From assembly GCF_024346755.1 (NCBI RefSeq), contig NZ_AP024862.1, positions 434,001-498,000 on the forward strand: 64,000 nucleotides of DNA. Reading direction: 5' to 3'. The translations under genes and the position numbers were made by a program. Position 1 is the stretch's first letter. Every line of letters begins with the position of its first letter. This DNA comes from Vibrio aerogenes (GTDB lineage: Bacteria > Pseudomonadota > Gammaproteobacteria > Enterobacterales > Vibrionaceae). Shown one piece after another: positions 41,525 to 50,418 of the stretch. The notes under the pieces are model-generated. The model saw only the letters and a program-made list of their open reading frames with translations. It was not told where the DNA came from and searched no databases.

Positions 41525-42904
41525 TCAGACCACGCCTGAAGAAGCAAAAATCAGGGTCACACCTGTTGCAATCATCGGGATTGCCAGCGTACACACGAAG
41601 ATATCTTTATAAGCGTCTTTATGGGTCATGCCACAAATTCCCAACAGGGTAATGACTGCGCCATTATGCGGCAGCGAGTCGAGTCCGCCACAGGCGATGG
41701 ATGCAATTCGGTGGAGGGTTTCCAGACTGATACCCAGTGTCTCAGCCTGATGAATATAAATCTCACCTAATGCATCCAGTGCAATACTTAAACCACCAGA
41801 TGCTGAGCCGGTAATGCCGGCCAGAAGGCTGGTTGACATGGCAAAAGACAATAAAGGTGTACCGGGAACGGAAAGAATCATCTCTTTGATCAGCTCAAAT
41901 GCACTTAAAGATTTGATGACATTGCCAAAACCTACGGCAGCAGCCGTATTCATGATGGGCATGATTGAACTTTCTCCGCCCTGATTGACGGCTTCTCTCA
42001 GGCTGGGAATATGACGGCGGAAAATCATCAATGCGACCACTATTGCCACTGTCAGCGCGATAATCAGACTCCACATACCTTTGACTTTCTGGAGTGATGT
42101 CCCGTAGTCAGACAAATAGCCGGTGTTCACGTTTGGATAGTAAAACGTGACAATCAGAAAGTTAAGGAGCAGGACGATGATAATCGGAATGAAAGATAAA
42201 AATGCCGAAGGTGTCGGGTTTTCATCCTCATGACTTTCCGGTAATGCATCGGCATGATCGCCATAGCCTTCACCCGCTGCTCTGGCACTTGCTTCGCGAC
42301 GTTTCAGCCACAAGAGCCCCAGACCGAACATGGTTGCAGCGCCAATCATGCCAAGTATGGGGGCGGCATAGGCCGTGGTGCCGAAAAATGGCATGGCAAT
42401 TGTGTTCTGTATCTGTGGTGAGCCGGGCAGAGCTGTCATGGTAAAAGTAAAGGACCCCAACGCAATTGTGCCGGGAATCAGACGTTTGGGAACATTGCTG
42501 TCACGGAAAATTTCAGCGGCAATCGGGTAAACCGCGAATACCACCACAAACATAGAAACGCCGCCATAAGTCAGCACCGATACGGCAAGAACGACCGCCA
42601 GAATCGCATTTTGATTGCCGACTTTTCCGGTAATCACTCTGGCAATCGCCTTTGCTGCGCCGGACACATCCATGATTTTGCCAAATACAGCCCCGAGCAG
42701 AAAAGCCGGAAAATACAGTTTGACGTAACCAGCGGCACTGGACATAAACACTTCAGTGTAGCTGGCCATCATGTGTGTTCCGGCTGAGAACAAAGCAGCG
42801 ATTAAAGCCAGAATGGGCGCCAGCCAGATAACCGACATACCTCTGTAGGCAAAGTACATCAGCATGACTAACGAGATTAATATGCCAAATATTCCAAGAT
42901 CCAC
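41525..42904 (-). CDS. GntP-family permease (gluconate/hydroxyacid:H+ symporter)
   Basis: A 459-residue inner-membrane transporter with about 12-14 hydrophobic helices. GntP hallmarks are YGGVSMFVVVFAVYPIAAEIF, LPGSPQIQNTIAMPFFGT, GSASGGLSIALDALG and ACGGLDSLPHNGAVITLL. The family carries gluconate and other sugar acids or hydroxy acids. The GTG at 42904 is taken as start because GGAG (42911-42914) is well placed; the frame could extend 4 codons. It is divergent from the Fe-dependent alcohol dehydrogenase gene and shares an IolR-boxed promoter region, suggesting uptake of a compound oxidised by that enzyme. Confidence 0.85.
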   Translation of the reverse strand: MDLGIFGILISLVMLMYFAYRGMSVIWLAPILALIAALFSAGTHMMASYTEVFMSSAAGYVKLYFPAFLLGAVFGKIMDVSGAAKAIARVITGKVGNQNAILAVVLAVSVLTYGGVSMFVVVFAVYPIAAEIFRDSNVPKRLIPGTIALGSFTFTMTALPGSPQIQNTIAMPFFGTTAYAAPILGMIGAATMFGLGLLWLKRREASARAAGEGYGDHADALPESHEDENPTPSAFLSFIPIIIVLLLNFLIVTFYYPNVNTGYLSDYGTSLQKVKGMWSLIIALTVAIVVALMIFRRHIPSLREAVNQGGESSIMPIMNTAAAVGFGNVIKSLSAFELIKEMILSVPGTPLLSFAMSTSLLAGITGSASGGLSIALDALGEIYIHQAETLGISLETLHRIASIACGGLDSLPHNGAVITLLGICGMTHKDAYKDIFVCTLAIPMIATGVTLIFASSGVV

Positions 42905-43137
42905 GGGACACTCCAATTGATTGATAGTGATGGTTTTTCCGGTCTCCGGGTTAAACCTTTATTTCATGTTATCTATTAATTGAAACATTTATTTTTTTAT
43001 GGTTAAAGTTTAAAACATTCACATCAATGATTATTTTTAGTTTTTGAGAATGGATATAGATAAAATTATTACTTTAACTATTTAAAATTCAATTGATTAT
43101 AACTGTTTTTCAATTATTAAACTTAACTTTCTATTTT

Positions 43138-43153
43138 TGAAATGAAAATTTCA
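43138..43153. promoter_or_regulatory. IolR-type operator, GntP/Fe-ADH divergent region, site 1
   Basis: TGAAA-TGAAAA-TTTCA. Inside it, AATGAAA-A-TTTCATT is a perfect 15-bp palindrome (43141-43155). Confidence 0.65.
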
Positions 43154-43208
43154 TTAAGTTGATCAATGAAATAAATTGGTGAATATTTGTTTCGGTGATA
43201 TAAGTATT

Positions 43209-43224
43209 TGAAATATTATTTTCA
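43209..43224. promoter_or_regulatory. IolR-type operator, GntP/Fe-ADH divergent region, site 2
   Basis: TGAAA-TATTAT-TTTCA, extended to TTGAAA/TTTCAA. It ends 26 bp before the Fe-ADH start, where a repressor would block transcription. Confidence 0.65.
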
Positions 43225-43250
43225 ATTTAAGTATCATGAAGGAGCAGAGG

Positions 43251-44426
43251 ATGAGTGCGCGAATTGTGTTACCCAGAATAATGCATGTCGGGAAAGGTGC
43301 TTCCCGTCAGATTGCGGATACGATGGTTACACTGGGTGTTTGTCGCCCGCTGATTATCACCGATCAAGTGATGGTTGAGCTGGGGTATTCAAATCAGATC
43401 CAGCAACAATTAATGAAAACAGGTATTGAAGCCTCTGTTTTTTCAGAGACGATTCCGGAGCCTACGGTCAGCTCGATTGAAGCGGGTGTGACCATGGTCC
43501 GGGAGGGCGGATTTGACTCAATTATCGCGCTTGGCGGCGGTAGCCCGATTGATAGCGCCAAAGCGATTTCTGTCGTGGGTAAATTGGGTGGAAAAGTCAG
43601 TGATTACAAATTTCCACGGGATGTTTCACAAACCGGATTACCGGTGATTGCTATACCAACCACAGCCGGCACGGGTTCAGAAGTCACCCGCTTTACCGTT
43701 ATTACTGATGACCTGAAAGATGAGAAAATGTTATGTGCCGGACTGGGGTTTATGCCGGTTGCGGCATTGGTCGATTATGAACTCACCTTATCGTTGCCGG
43801 AGCGGGTGACTGCAGATTGCGGACTTGATGCACTGACGCATGCTATCGAAGCTTATGTCAGCCGCAAAGCCAGTGCTTTTTCTGATGCGCAGGCTTTGAG
43901 TGCGATGAGAATGATTGCACAGAATATTCGTCAGGCATATCGCCAGCCGGATAATGAAAGTGCCCGCGAGGCGATGATGCTTGGTGCGACACTTGCCGGG
44001 ATTGCTTTTTCGAATGCTTCGGTTGCTTTGGTTCATGGGATGAGCCGGCCTGTGGGTGCCTTTTTCCATGTGCCGCACGGGTTATCCAATGCGATGTTAC
44101 TTCCGGCTATCACTGCTTTTTCAGTGCCGGAGGCGAAAGCCCGCTATGCGGAGTGCGCGCGGGCGATTGGCGTTGCCAGCCTTGCTGATAATCACCGGGT
44201 TGCCTGCCAGAAACTGGTCGATGAGCTTCGGGCGCTGAATCGTGATTTGTCTGTGCCTTCGCTCTTAGATTATGGCGTGGATAAAGAAACCTATTTTCGT
44301 TTGTTACCGGTGATGGCACAGCAGGCGCTGGATTCGGGCTCTCCGTCTAATAACCCGAAAGTACCGACAGCTGGTGAAATGGTGGCACTTTATCGTCAGA
44401 TCTGGGAAGAAGGGGCGTTGTCCTGA
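43251..44426 (+). CDS. Iron-containing alcohol dehydrogenase
   Basis: A 391-residue group III alcohol dehydrogenase. It has the nucleotide-binding GGGSPID, the conserved TTAGTGSEVT, and metal ligands within DCGLDALTHAIEAYVS and ALVHGMSRPVGAFFHVPHGLSNAMLLP. Substrates in this group include propanediol, hydroxybutyrate and others; none can be chosen here. ATG 43251 is preferred over ATG 43236 because AGGAG at 43240-43244 is then correctly spaced. Divergent from the GntP-type permease; ends in a hairpin at 44441-44472. Confidence 0.9.
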   Translation: MSARIVLPRIMHVGKGASRQIADTMVTLGVCRPLIITDQVMVELGYSNQIQQQLMKTGIEASVFSETIPEPTVSSIEAGVTMVREGGFDSIIALGGGSPIDSAKAISVVGKLGGKVSDYKFPRDVSQTGLPVIAIPTTAGTGSEVTRFTVITDDLKDEKMLCAGLGFMPVAALVDYELTLSLPERVTADCGLDALTHAIEAYVSRKASAFSDAQALSAMRMIAQNIRQAYRQPDNESAREAMMLGATLAGIAFSNASVALVHGMSRPVGAFFHVPHGLSNAMLLPAITAFSVPEAKARYAECARAIGVASLADNHRVACQKLVDELRALNRDLSVPSLLDYGVDKETYFRLLPVMAQQALDSGSPSNNPKVPTAGEMVALYRQIWEEGALS

Positions 44427-44440
44427 TTTTGATGTGTGAT

Positions 44441-44472
44441 CGGAATGTGTTTGCTGTTGCAGACTCATTCCG
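44441..44472 (+). terminator. Hairpin after the Fe-ADH gene
   Basis: CGGAATG and CATTCCG form the outer stem, GTTTGC and GCAGAC an inner stem. There is no T run, so termination is uncertain. Confidence 0.4.
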
Positions 44473-44497
44473 GCGAACTGGCCATCTAAGATCTTAG

Positions 44498-44557
44498 TAC
44501 CGGTTATTTCAATACCAGTTATTTCAATTCCCGATATTTCAAGACCCGTTATTTCAA
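44498..44557. repeat. Short intergenic tandem array D (15-bp unit)
   Basis: Four 15-bp units of TACCGGTTATTTCAA type (44498, 44513, 44528, 44543), varying mostly in the first half. Each contains ATTTCA, the complementary half-site of the IolR-type operator. Confidence 0.85.
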
Positions 44558-44611
44558 GACAACAGAGAAACACCGGTGTGCGCCATCATCATTTTTATTT
44601 TGTGGCAGGTG

Positions 44612-45334
44612 TTATCCTCCTGGCGTCGATCGGGTATACAGTTGATTCAGGGTGGCATCTCCCTGTGGAAAAATTTCCTGCATGAGCACCAGCAACAGTT
44701 CTCCTGTTGCCACAACATCAGCCAGGGCATTGTGAGCCAGATAGGGGGGAAGTAATTTACGTTCGCGGATTTTGAACAGACGATAATCCACATTAAAATT
44801 GTGCTTGTTTACATACAGTGAGCTTTCCAGCACCAGGGTATCAATCCAAATTACCGGCAGGTGAACACCTTCGGGCAAACCCAGTAATGTTTCCAGAAAA
44901 CGCTTTTCAATGGTGGCACCATGAACGACCACAACCTTATTGCGCAGGGTGATTAACAGCTTTTCAGTAAACTGCGCCTGATCTAATCCGCCGGTTAAGT
45001 TTTCCGGAAGAATATGATTAATGACTGCGGTTTCCGGTTTTACCCCCTGATGAGTCAGCAGGTAGCAATGACTGGCTGTCGAAAGTGACAGGACATGATT
45101 GTTTATTTCAATCATCCCGCAGGATAGTATGGTGTCTTCTGCCGGATCCAGTCCGGTGGTCTCAAAGTCGAGTACCACAAAATTCAGCTCGCTCAGCGGT
45201 GTATTGCTGTTGGGCAGCGGGGTTTCAAAATAACGTCTGACAGACAACGGAACATCACCGCGTTTTATAAACGCCCGTCGCTGTTTTTCCAGCTTATGCA
45301 GTGGATTTAATGTCCGGAGCAGCTTTTTTATCAT
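44612..45334 (-). CDS. DEDDh-type 3'-5' exonuclease (DnaQ-like)
   Basis: A 240-residue exonuclease of the DnaQ/epsilon superfamily. Exo I is VVLDFETTGLDPAEDTI, and Exo III is YLAHNALADVVATGELL with the His and Asp. In the Exo II region the usual HNAxFD is HGATIEKRFL, so Glu stands where Asp is normal. Its start overlaps the end of the DUF294 gene by 4 bp. In Vibrio and relatives such a protein is typically encoded with DUF294 and a sodium/solute symporter, so its role may lie in regulation of transport rather than replication. Function unproven. Confidence 0.85.
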   Translation of the reverse strand: MIKKLLRTLNPLHKLEKQRRAFIKRGDVPLSVRRYFETPLPNSNTPLSELNFVVLDFETTGLDPAEDTILSCGMIEINNHVLSLSTASHCYLLTHQGVKPETAVINHILPENLTGGLDQAQFTEKLLITLRNKVVVVHGATIEKRFLETLLGLPEGVHLPVIWIDTLVLESSLYVNKHNFNVDYRLFKIRERKLLPPYLAHNALADVVATGELLLVLMQEIFPQGDATLNQLYTRSTPGG

Positions 45335-47190
45335 GACAAAATCCCAAATGATTTGAACTGGCTTTCTGCAAATTCCTGATACCTTGAAATAATCCGGAAT
45401 GCATCTTTTAAGTGGTTTTTTTCAAATTGTGTGAGTAATTCCGGGGCAATATTGTTACTCATCGCTTCCAGATGCTCTGAGGCGTTGTACTGGTGCGTAA
45501 ACCGGACCTGATTGATAAAATCAAAAGCCTCCATAATTTCTCTGCCACCTTCCTCACTGAGCAGCCGGGCATGAATGGCAGCCTTGATGCGCTTTTCCAG
45601 TGTGGTTTCTTTACTTTTGGCGGCGAGAGCATAGATCCGTACCAGTTCAACCAGCAAATTGACCGCATGCTTTTTGATATTGAATTCTTTGCGGTTTGTC
45701 CCGTTTTTTTCAAAGACAAATTGCCGGAACACGCCTAAAGGGGGTGAAGTCCGCAAAGAGTTCGCCAGCATAATCGAAAGAAAACGGCTGTTGCCATGTA
45801 AAAAGCTGCTGATTTTTTGTTTTAGAGCCGTGGTCAGTGTCGGGTCACCAAACAGGGGCCTGATATCGAAGAAGACACAGGCATTGAGCAGCGCTTCTGT
45901 TTCCGGATATTTAATCCACTGGCCGAACTGGTGTTGCCAGCTTTCAAGATCGGTCAGCCATTGCGGGTTGCTGGCCATCATGTTACCGGAGCAGAGTGTG
46001 TAACCGCACTGGTCGAGGCCTTGACACACAAAATCAGCAAGTTGCTGAAAGTAAGCGCGTTCCTGTGCAGAAGGGGGCCTTTGCAAAATAATGCCATTGT
46101 CCTGATCCGATAAATTATGTATTTCGTACCGGGCCTGGGAACCGGCGACAAACCAGACGTAGCGGATGGGTGGCGGGCCGAGCTCTTTTTCTGCCAGTTG
46201 TAACAGCCGTTTATTATAGGCGTCTGCTATCAGGGTCATCATGTGCTGAACTGTGCGTGGATGTGTTCTGGTTTCAATCAGCGTTTTAAATACATTGCTG
46301 CGCTGTGCCGTTAAAGAACACAGCTCTGACAGGGACTCTTTGCGGTAAATCCGGCTGATTAAAAAGACGGCTTGTGCTTGACTGCGCTCTACCAGACTGG
46401 TGGCGGTCACGACGCCCATGATTTTATTGTGGTGGATGACCGGCAAACTTCTGACATTATGCTGCATCATTAATTCAATGGCTTCAAGCATTGAAGCACC
46501 AGCCGGAATGGTTTGTGGCTGGCGGGTCATGATGTCACTGACCGGCCGGTTGGTATCGATCTGCTCTGCTACCACGCGTTTGGTCATGTCCCGATCGGTG
46601 ACAATCCCGAGCAGGTTTTCACCATCCATGACCAGCGCGCTGGAACGGTGGTTGTTTACCATGGTTCTGGCTGCTTCACAAATCGGTGTATTCCCGGCGA
46701 CTTCTGCGACTTCAGTATTCATAATTGAATCGACAGAACGCAGGTAAATTGATTCGTCGGTGGTAATCACTGATGTTGATTTTGCCAGTCTGACGGATTC
46801 CTGCGCTGAAAAGTGTCCCTGCAGCGCCGGAGATGACTCAATCAGTTCGCTGAGGACATCAACCGGTATCCGGTAAAGCAGCGTATTTTCAATCGCCCGG
46901 ACACTATAGGCGCTGTGTTTTTTCTGATACAACTGGCTGAAACCAAATAAATCGCCATCACTGAGCCGGGCTCTTAAAGTTTGATCGGTGTTATTTTGTT
47001 CGACTGCGCCTGAACGGACGATGTACAGGCCTTTTCCCACCAGTTCTTCCTCAGCCAGCGCCTTGCCTTTGATGAGATACAAAATGTCAATCCGGGCTGC
47101 CAGCCGGTTGGTTTCCTCATCGGATAGGCGATCAAAAGGACTGATCTGAGATAAAAAACTGAAGATATTTGGCAGTAGTGATGCTTCCAT
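45331..47190 (-). CDS. Cyclic-nucleotide-binding/CBS/DUF294 nucleotidyltransferase-like protein
   Basis: A 619-residue cytoplasmic protein. A cNMP-binding domain (about residues 12-125; ELVGKGLYIVRSGAVEQ) is followed by two CBS domains (about 150-275) and the DUF294 nucleotidyltransferase region (FVAGSQARYEIHNLSDQDNGIIL, with the GS...D motif). A DUF294 C-terminal helical part ends the protein. It is probably a regulator responding to a nucleotide, possibly by transferring nucleotidyl groups. ATG 47190 is preferred to 47265 because of AGGA upstream; ATG 47199 is an alternative. It lies between a symporter and an exonuclease gene as one unit. Confidence 0.85.
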   Translation of the reverse strand: MEASLLPNIFSFLSQISPFDRLSDEETNRLAARIDILYLIKGKALAEEELVGKGLYIVRSGAVEQNNTDQTLRARLSDGDLFGFSQLYQKKHSAYSVRAIENTLLYRIPVDVLSELIESSPALQGHFSAQESVRLAKSTSVITTDESIYLRSVDSIMNTEVAEVAGNTPICEAARTMVNNHRSSALVMDGENLLGIVTDRDMTKRVVAEQIDTNRPVSDIMTRQPQTIPAGASMLEAIELMMQHNVRSLPVIHHNKIMGVVTATSLVERSQAQAVFLISRIYRKESLSELCSLTAQRSNVFKTLIETRTHPRTVQHMMTLIADAYNKRLLQLAEKELGPPPIRYVWFVAGSQARYEIHNLSDQDNGIILQRPPSAQERAYFQQLADFVCQGLDQCGYTLCSGNMMASNPQWLTDLESWQHQFGQWIKYPETEALLNACVFFDIRPLFGDPTLTTALKQKISSFLHGNSRFLSIMLANSLRTSPPLGVFRQFVFEKNGTNRKEFNIKKHAVNLLVELVRIYALAAKSKETTLEKRIKAAIHARLLSEEGGREIMEAFDFINQVRFTHQYNASEHLEAMSNNIAPELLTQFEKNHLKDAFRIISRYQEFAESQFKSFGILS

Positions 47191-47283
47191 AGATTTCATT
47201 TCCTGAGATGCAGAAAATCCTCCGCCTGAACGGGGAGGATTTCCGGTGCTCTTGCGGGTTTTCATACCCCGTCAGAGACTCTG

Positions 47284-48993
47284 TTAATCCATATATTCCG
47301 CTGTCTGTGCGGCTGCTTTGTGCTGAGAAGCTCTGATCAGCTCTCTGGCAATGGACCAGAATATAAATGCCAGTACGGCACTTGCACTAATGTAATAGGC
47401 AGTCATCAGCCAGCCTGGTACATCATGTGCGAGGAAGATATACATCGATACAGAAGCCAGACAAATCAGAGAAGCCGCTGCTTTCCCAAATGCCCATGGC
47501 GCAATATCCACCTGCTCTGTATATTCATCCTGATAAGCTTCCTGCGGATAAAAGTAGCCAATGATCAGCATAAAGATAACATTGCCGACAAACAGCAGTC
47601 CCACAAGGTGGAAGAAGTGAATATCCACTTTGATCACGAAGTTAAACAGGATATAGGCGGACATCCCAAATACCAGCCCCAGTTTGGCGGCAATCGCCGG
47701 AACCCGTTTGGTTAACAGGCCAACCAGCACAACACTGAGAATGGGTGAATTAAAAATACCCTGTAATTGCTGAATCAAATAGAACAATCCGTCCGGTGCG
47801 TTGGCAACCAGCGGGGCAACCAACATCGATGTGATGGCCAGCCCTGCCCCCAGAAGTTTCCCGACACGAACGGTTTGTAATTCTGTGGCGTCCGGACGAA
47901 GACTCTTTTTATAGATGTTCACGGTAAACAGTGTGACCGAAGAACTGAGTCCGCCACTGAATGTCGAGAATACGGCACCAACCACAACGGCGGCAAAGAA
48001 GCCAACCAGGACTTCCGGCAGAACCAGCTGAACCAGATTCGGGTAGGCATTATCCGGATTATCAATCTGACCATTAAATACATGAAATGCAATGATGCCC
48101 GGCAGAATGATAATGGTTGGGATCAGCAGCTTGAAGAATGCACACAGCAGAACACCTTTTTGACCTTCTGCAAGGTTTTTGGCGCCCAGCGCTTTTTGTA
48201 CAATCGACTGATTGGTACACCAGAAGAACATGTTCGAGATGATAAGACCGGTGAACAGGGTAGAGAAGGGAACCAGTGAATCATTATCACCGATCGAGTT
48301 AAATTTATCCGGATGGCTTTGGTAAACTTCAACCAGGCCGTTCCACACGTTGCCGTCGCCGACATAAGCCAGTGCAAAACCTGTGACAGTTAAACCACCG
48401 GTAATCAGACCAATCCCATTGACAGTATCAGCAGCGGCGATAGCTTTGATACCACCGAAAACCGCGTAAATGGTTCCAAGGCCACCAACGCCCCAAACCA
48501 TCAGCCACATTGCGCTTGATTTTTCGATAGCGAACACGTTCGACACATCAAACAGGCTTTCTAAAGCAATCGCGCCTGTATAAAGAACAATGGGCAGCAG
48601 TGAGATCACATACATGCTCAAAAACAGAATGGAAGTGATGGTCAGTGTTTGTTTATCAAATCGTTTTTCAAGATATTCCGGAATGGTCGAAATACCCAGT
48701 TTCAGATATCGTGGCAGGAAATACATCGCAAACAATACAATGGTAATTGCAGCCATGACTTCCCAGGCCATCACAATAAAGCCGGTACGAAAAGACAGAC
48801 CATTCAGGCCGACAAGATGTTCTGTCGACATATTCATCAGCAGCATTGAGCCACCAATATAGACACCTGTCAGAGAGCGCCCGCCCAGAAAATATCCTTC
48901 GGATGATTCCTCTAAGTGTGCTGCCCGGGTTTTATAGTAGGCGAACCCGGCAACAAACAGGGTAAAGGCAATGAATGACAACAGACTTAACAT
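47284..48993 (-). CDS. Sodium:solute symporter (SSS family), probable inositol uptake
   Basis: A 569-residue inner-membrane symporter with about 13-14 helices and SSS-family patterns (EGYFLGGRSLTGVYIGGSMLLMNMSTEHLVGLNG; the CTNQSIVQKALGAKNLAEGQKG region of SGLT-like sugar transporters; FSTFSGGLSSSVTLFTVNIY). It resembles sugar/inositol-type SGLT members more than acetate permeases. The start has GGAGG upstream. Directly downstream are DUF294 and exonuclease genes, upstream is iolG. Import of myo-inositol is inferred. Confidence 0.85.
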   Translation of the reverse strand: MLSLLSFIAFTLFVAGFAYYKTRAAHLEESSEGYFLGGRSLTGVYIGGSMLLMNMSTEHLVGLNGLSFRTGFIVMAWEVMAAITIVLFAMYFLPRYLKLGISTIPEYLEKRFDKQTLTITSILFLSMYVISLLPIVLYTGAIALESLFDVSNVFAIEKSSAMWLMVWGVGGLGTIYAVFGGIKAIAAADTVNGIGLITGGLTVTGFALAYVGDGNVWNGLVEVYQSHPDKFNSIGDNDSLVPFSTLFTGLIISNMFFWCTNQSIVQKALGAKNLAEGQKGVLLCAFFKLLIPTIIILPGIIAFHVFNGQIDNPDNAYPNLVQLVLPEVLVGFFAAVVVGAVFSTFSGGLSSSVTLFTVNIYKKSLRPDATELQTVRVGKLLGAGLAITSMLVAPLVANAPDGLFYLIQQLQGIFNSPILSVVLVGLLTKRVPAIAAKLGLVFGMSAYILFNFVIKVDIHFFHLVGLLFVGNVIFMLIIGYFYPQEAYQDEYTEQVDIAPWAFGKAAASLICLASVSMYIFLAHDVPGWLMTAYYISASAVLAFIFWSIARELIRASQHKAAAQTAEYMD

Positions 48994-49102
48994 GTAGCCT
49001 CCAAAATTTGCTTACACGTTTTCCCCGGTACCATCGCAGAGAGGGAGCAGATGGTACTGAGGAAGTTATTGGATTAATTTAAATTTATTATTATCGGGTA
49101 GT

Positions 49103-50089
49103 TCAGAATTTGACTTCTTTACCGGTCTGAAGTGACTCGAGTGCTTTATCAGCCATGAGCAAGGCAAACTCACCGTCATAACCTGAGCATTCCGGCGTCG
49201 CTTTGCCAGCCAGAACATCGACGAAATGTGCCCATTCCGCTTTGTAAGCCGCATCATAACGTTGCAGGAAGAAGTGCTCTGGTTTCGCCGCGGTACAGCC
49301 GGTTTCATTCCATTGCTCAACGGCATTTTCTTTGATGTTATTTGCGGTCAGAAGGCCTTTTTCACCATGCAGTTCAATCCGCTGATCATAGCCGTAACCG
49401 GAACGACGGGTATTTGAGATCGTTGCCAGTGCACCGGAAGGGAACTTCATCACGATAAATGCCGTATCGATATCGCCAGCAGCACCAATCGCCGGATCAA
49501 CCAGATTGCTGCCCTGTGCAAAGACAGACACCGGATCTTCACCCATGATGAATCTGGCCATATCAAAATCATGAATCGTCATATCACGGAACATCCCACC
49601 AGAGACTTTGACATATTCTGCCGGTGGCGGAGATGGATCGCGGGAAGTAATCAGGAGTGATTCTGCTTTACCGATGTTACCGGCACTCAGCAGTTCGCGG
49701 ACACGACGGAACTGAGGGTCATAACGACGGTTAAAGGCAACAAAGAGCGGAACGTGGTTTTCTTCCACGGTTTTCAGGCATTGACGTACCCGTTCGATAT
49801 CCAGGTGAACCGGTTTTTCACAAAAGATAGCTTTACCGGCTTTTGCCGCCAGCTCGATCAATTCTGCGTGTGTATCTGTTGCCGATGCGATCAGAACTGC
49901 ATGAACATTTTTATCTGCGAATGCTTCTTCTGTTGTTTGTATTTTTGCGCCATACTTGGTTGCTAATTTATCTGCGTTCTCAGCAAACGGGTCAATGACA
50001 GAATACAATGTCGTATCCGGATGAGCTGCAATGTTGACTGAGTGGACCTGGCCAATTCTGCCGGCCCCGAAAAGGGCGATGTTATACAT
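49103..50089 (-). CDS. iolG: Inositol 2-dehydrogenase
   Basis: A 328-residue Gfo/Idh/MocA-family enzyme oxidising myo-inositol to 2-keto-myo-inositol. The NAD-binding motif FGAGRIGQVHSVNIA is followed by the conserved catalytic EKPVHLD and GGMFRDMTIHDFDMARF. AGGAG precedes ATG 50089. It is transcribed apart from iolE (594 bp gap) and has an IolR-type box 78 bp upstream. First gene of a unit running into the symporter, DUF294 and exonuclease genes. Confidence 0.92.
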   Translation of the reverse strand: MYNIALFGAGRIGQVHSVNIAAHPDTTLYSVIDPFAENADKLATKYGAKIQTTEEAFADKNVHAVLIASATDTHAELIELAAKAGKAIFCEKPVHLDIERVRQCLKTVEENHVPLFVAFNRRYDPQFRRVRELLSAGNIGKAESLLITSRDPSPPPAEYVKVSGGMFRDMTIHDFDMARFIMGEDPVSVFAQGSNLVDPAIGAAGDIDTAFIVMKFPSGALATISNTRRSGYGYDQRIELHGEKGLLTANNIKENAVEQWNETGCTAAKPEHFFLQRYDAAYKAEWAHFVDVLAGKATPECSGYDGEFALLMADKALESLQTGKEVKF

Positions 50090-50166
50090 GTGAACTCCTG
50101 TTTGTTTCCAGCCATATAATCTATGTACAATTCATAAATCGTTCTGATGTATATAATCTAGCATGT

Positions 50167-50182
50167 GGAAATGAATATTTCA
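50167..50182. promoter_or_regulatory. IolR-type operator before iolG
   Basis: GGAAA-TGAATA-TTTCA. This copy also fits the GGAA-N6-TTCC-like consensus reported for RpiR-type IolR in rhizobia. Confidence 0.65.
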
Positions 50183-50389
50183 TTTTAAATAATCGTGGAA
50201 TATACGTTTTTGTTTATCAGATAACACTTTTACCAAATATGCCGATTGTAAATGAAAAACTGATAGCTTGATCACAAAAGGTATATGCCTTATAACTAAT
50301 TGAAATAGAATGAATTTATTTATTTTATGCCAGATGAGATATTTTGTTTCAATTGCGGGGTGAATTGATTTGAATCATCAGTGAAGTGA
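50183..50389. other. Intergenic region iolE-iolG
   Basis: No gene. It is AT-rich sequence between the iolG operator and the box at 50390. Confidence 0.4.
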
Positions 50390-50405
50390 TGAAATATATA
50401 TTTCA
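50390..50405. promoter_or_regulatory. IolR-type operator in the iolE-iolG gap
   Basis: TGAAATAT-ATATTTCA, a perfect 16-bp palindrome of the TGAAA-N6-TTTCA type. It abuts a consensus -10 box TATAAT (50407-50412) for plus-strand transcription. Confidence 0.6.
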
Positions 50406-50418
50406 ATATAATTGTTCA

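Larger units (their letters stand above)
42905..43250. other. Divergent promoter region between GntP and Fe-ADH genes
   Basis: 346 bp, very AT-rich, no gene. It contains two IolR-type boxes (43138-43153 and 43209-43224). Confidence 0.5.

Noticed and set aside
41214..41594. 126-codon minus-strand frame in the iolR-GntP gap
   Set aside because: It overlaps the end of the GntP-type gene in another frame and runs through a 17-bp tandem array. It shows no protein features.
44304..44573. Minus-strand frame encoding repeated LEITG-like units
   Set aside because: It is only the translation of the 15-bp tandem array plus the antisense end of the Fe-ADH gene. It has no ribosome site.
45331..48993. 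Acetate permease (ActP) operon
   Set aside because: The symporter has SGLT-like sugar features, and no acs or DUF4212/DUF485 gene is adjacent.
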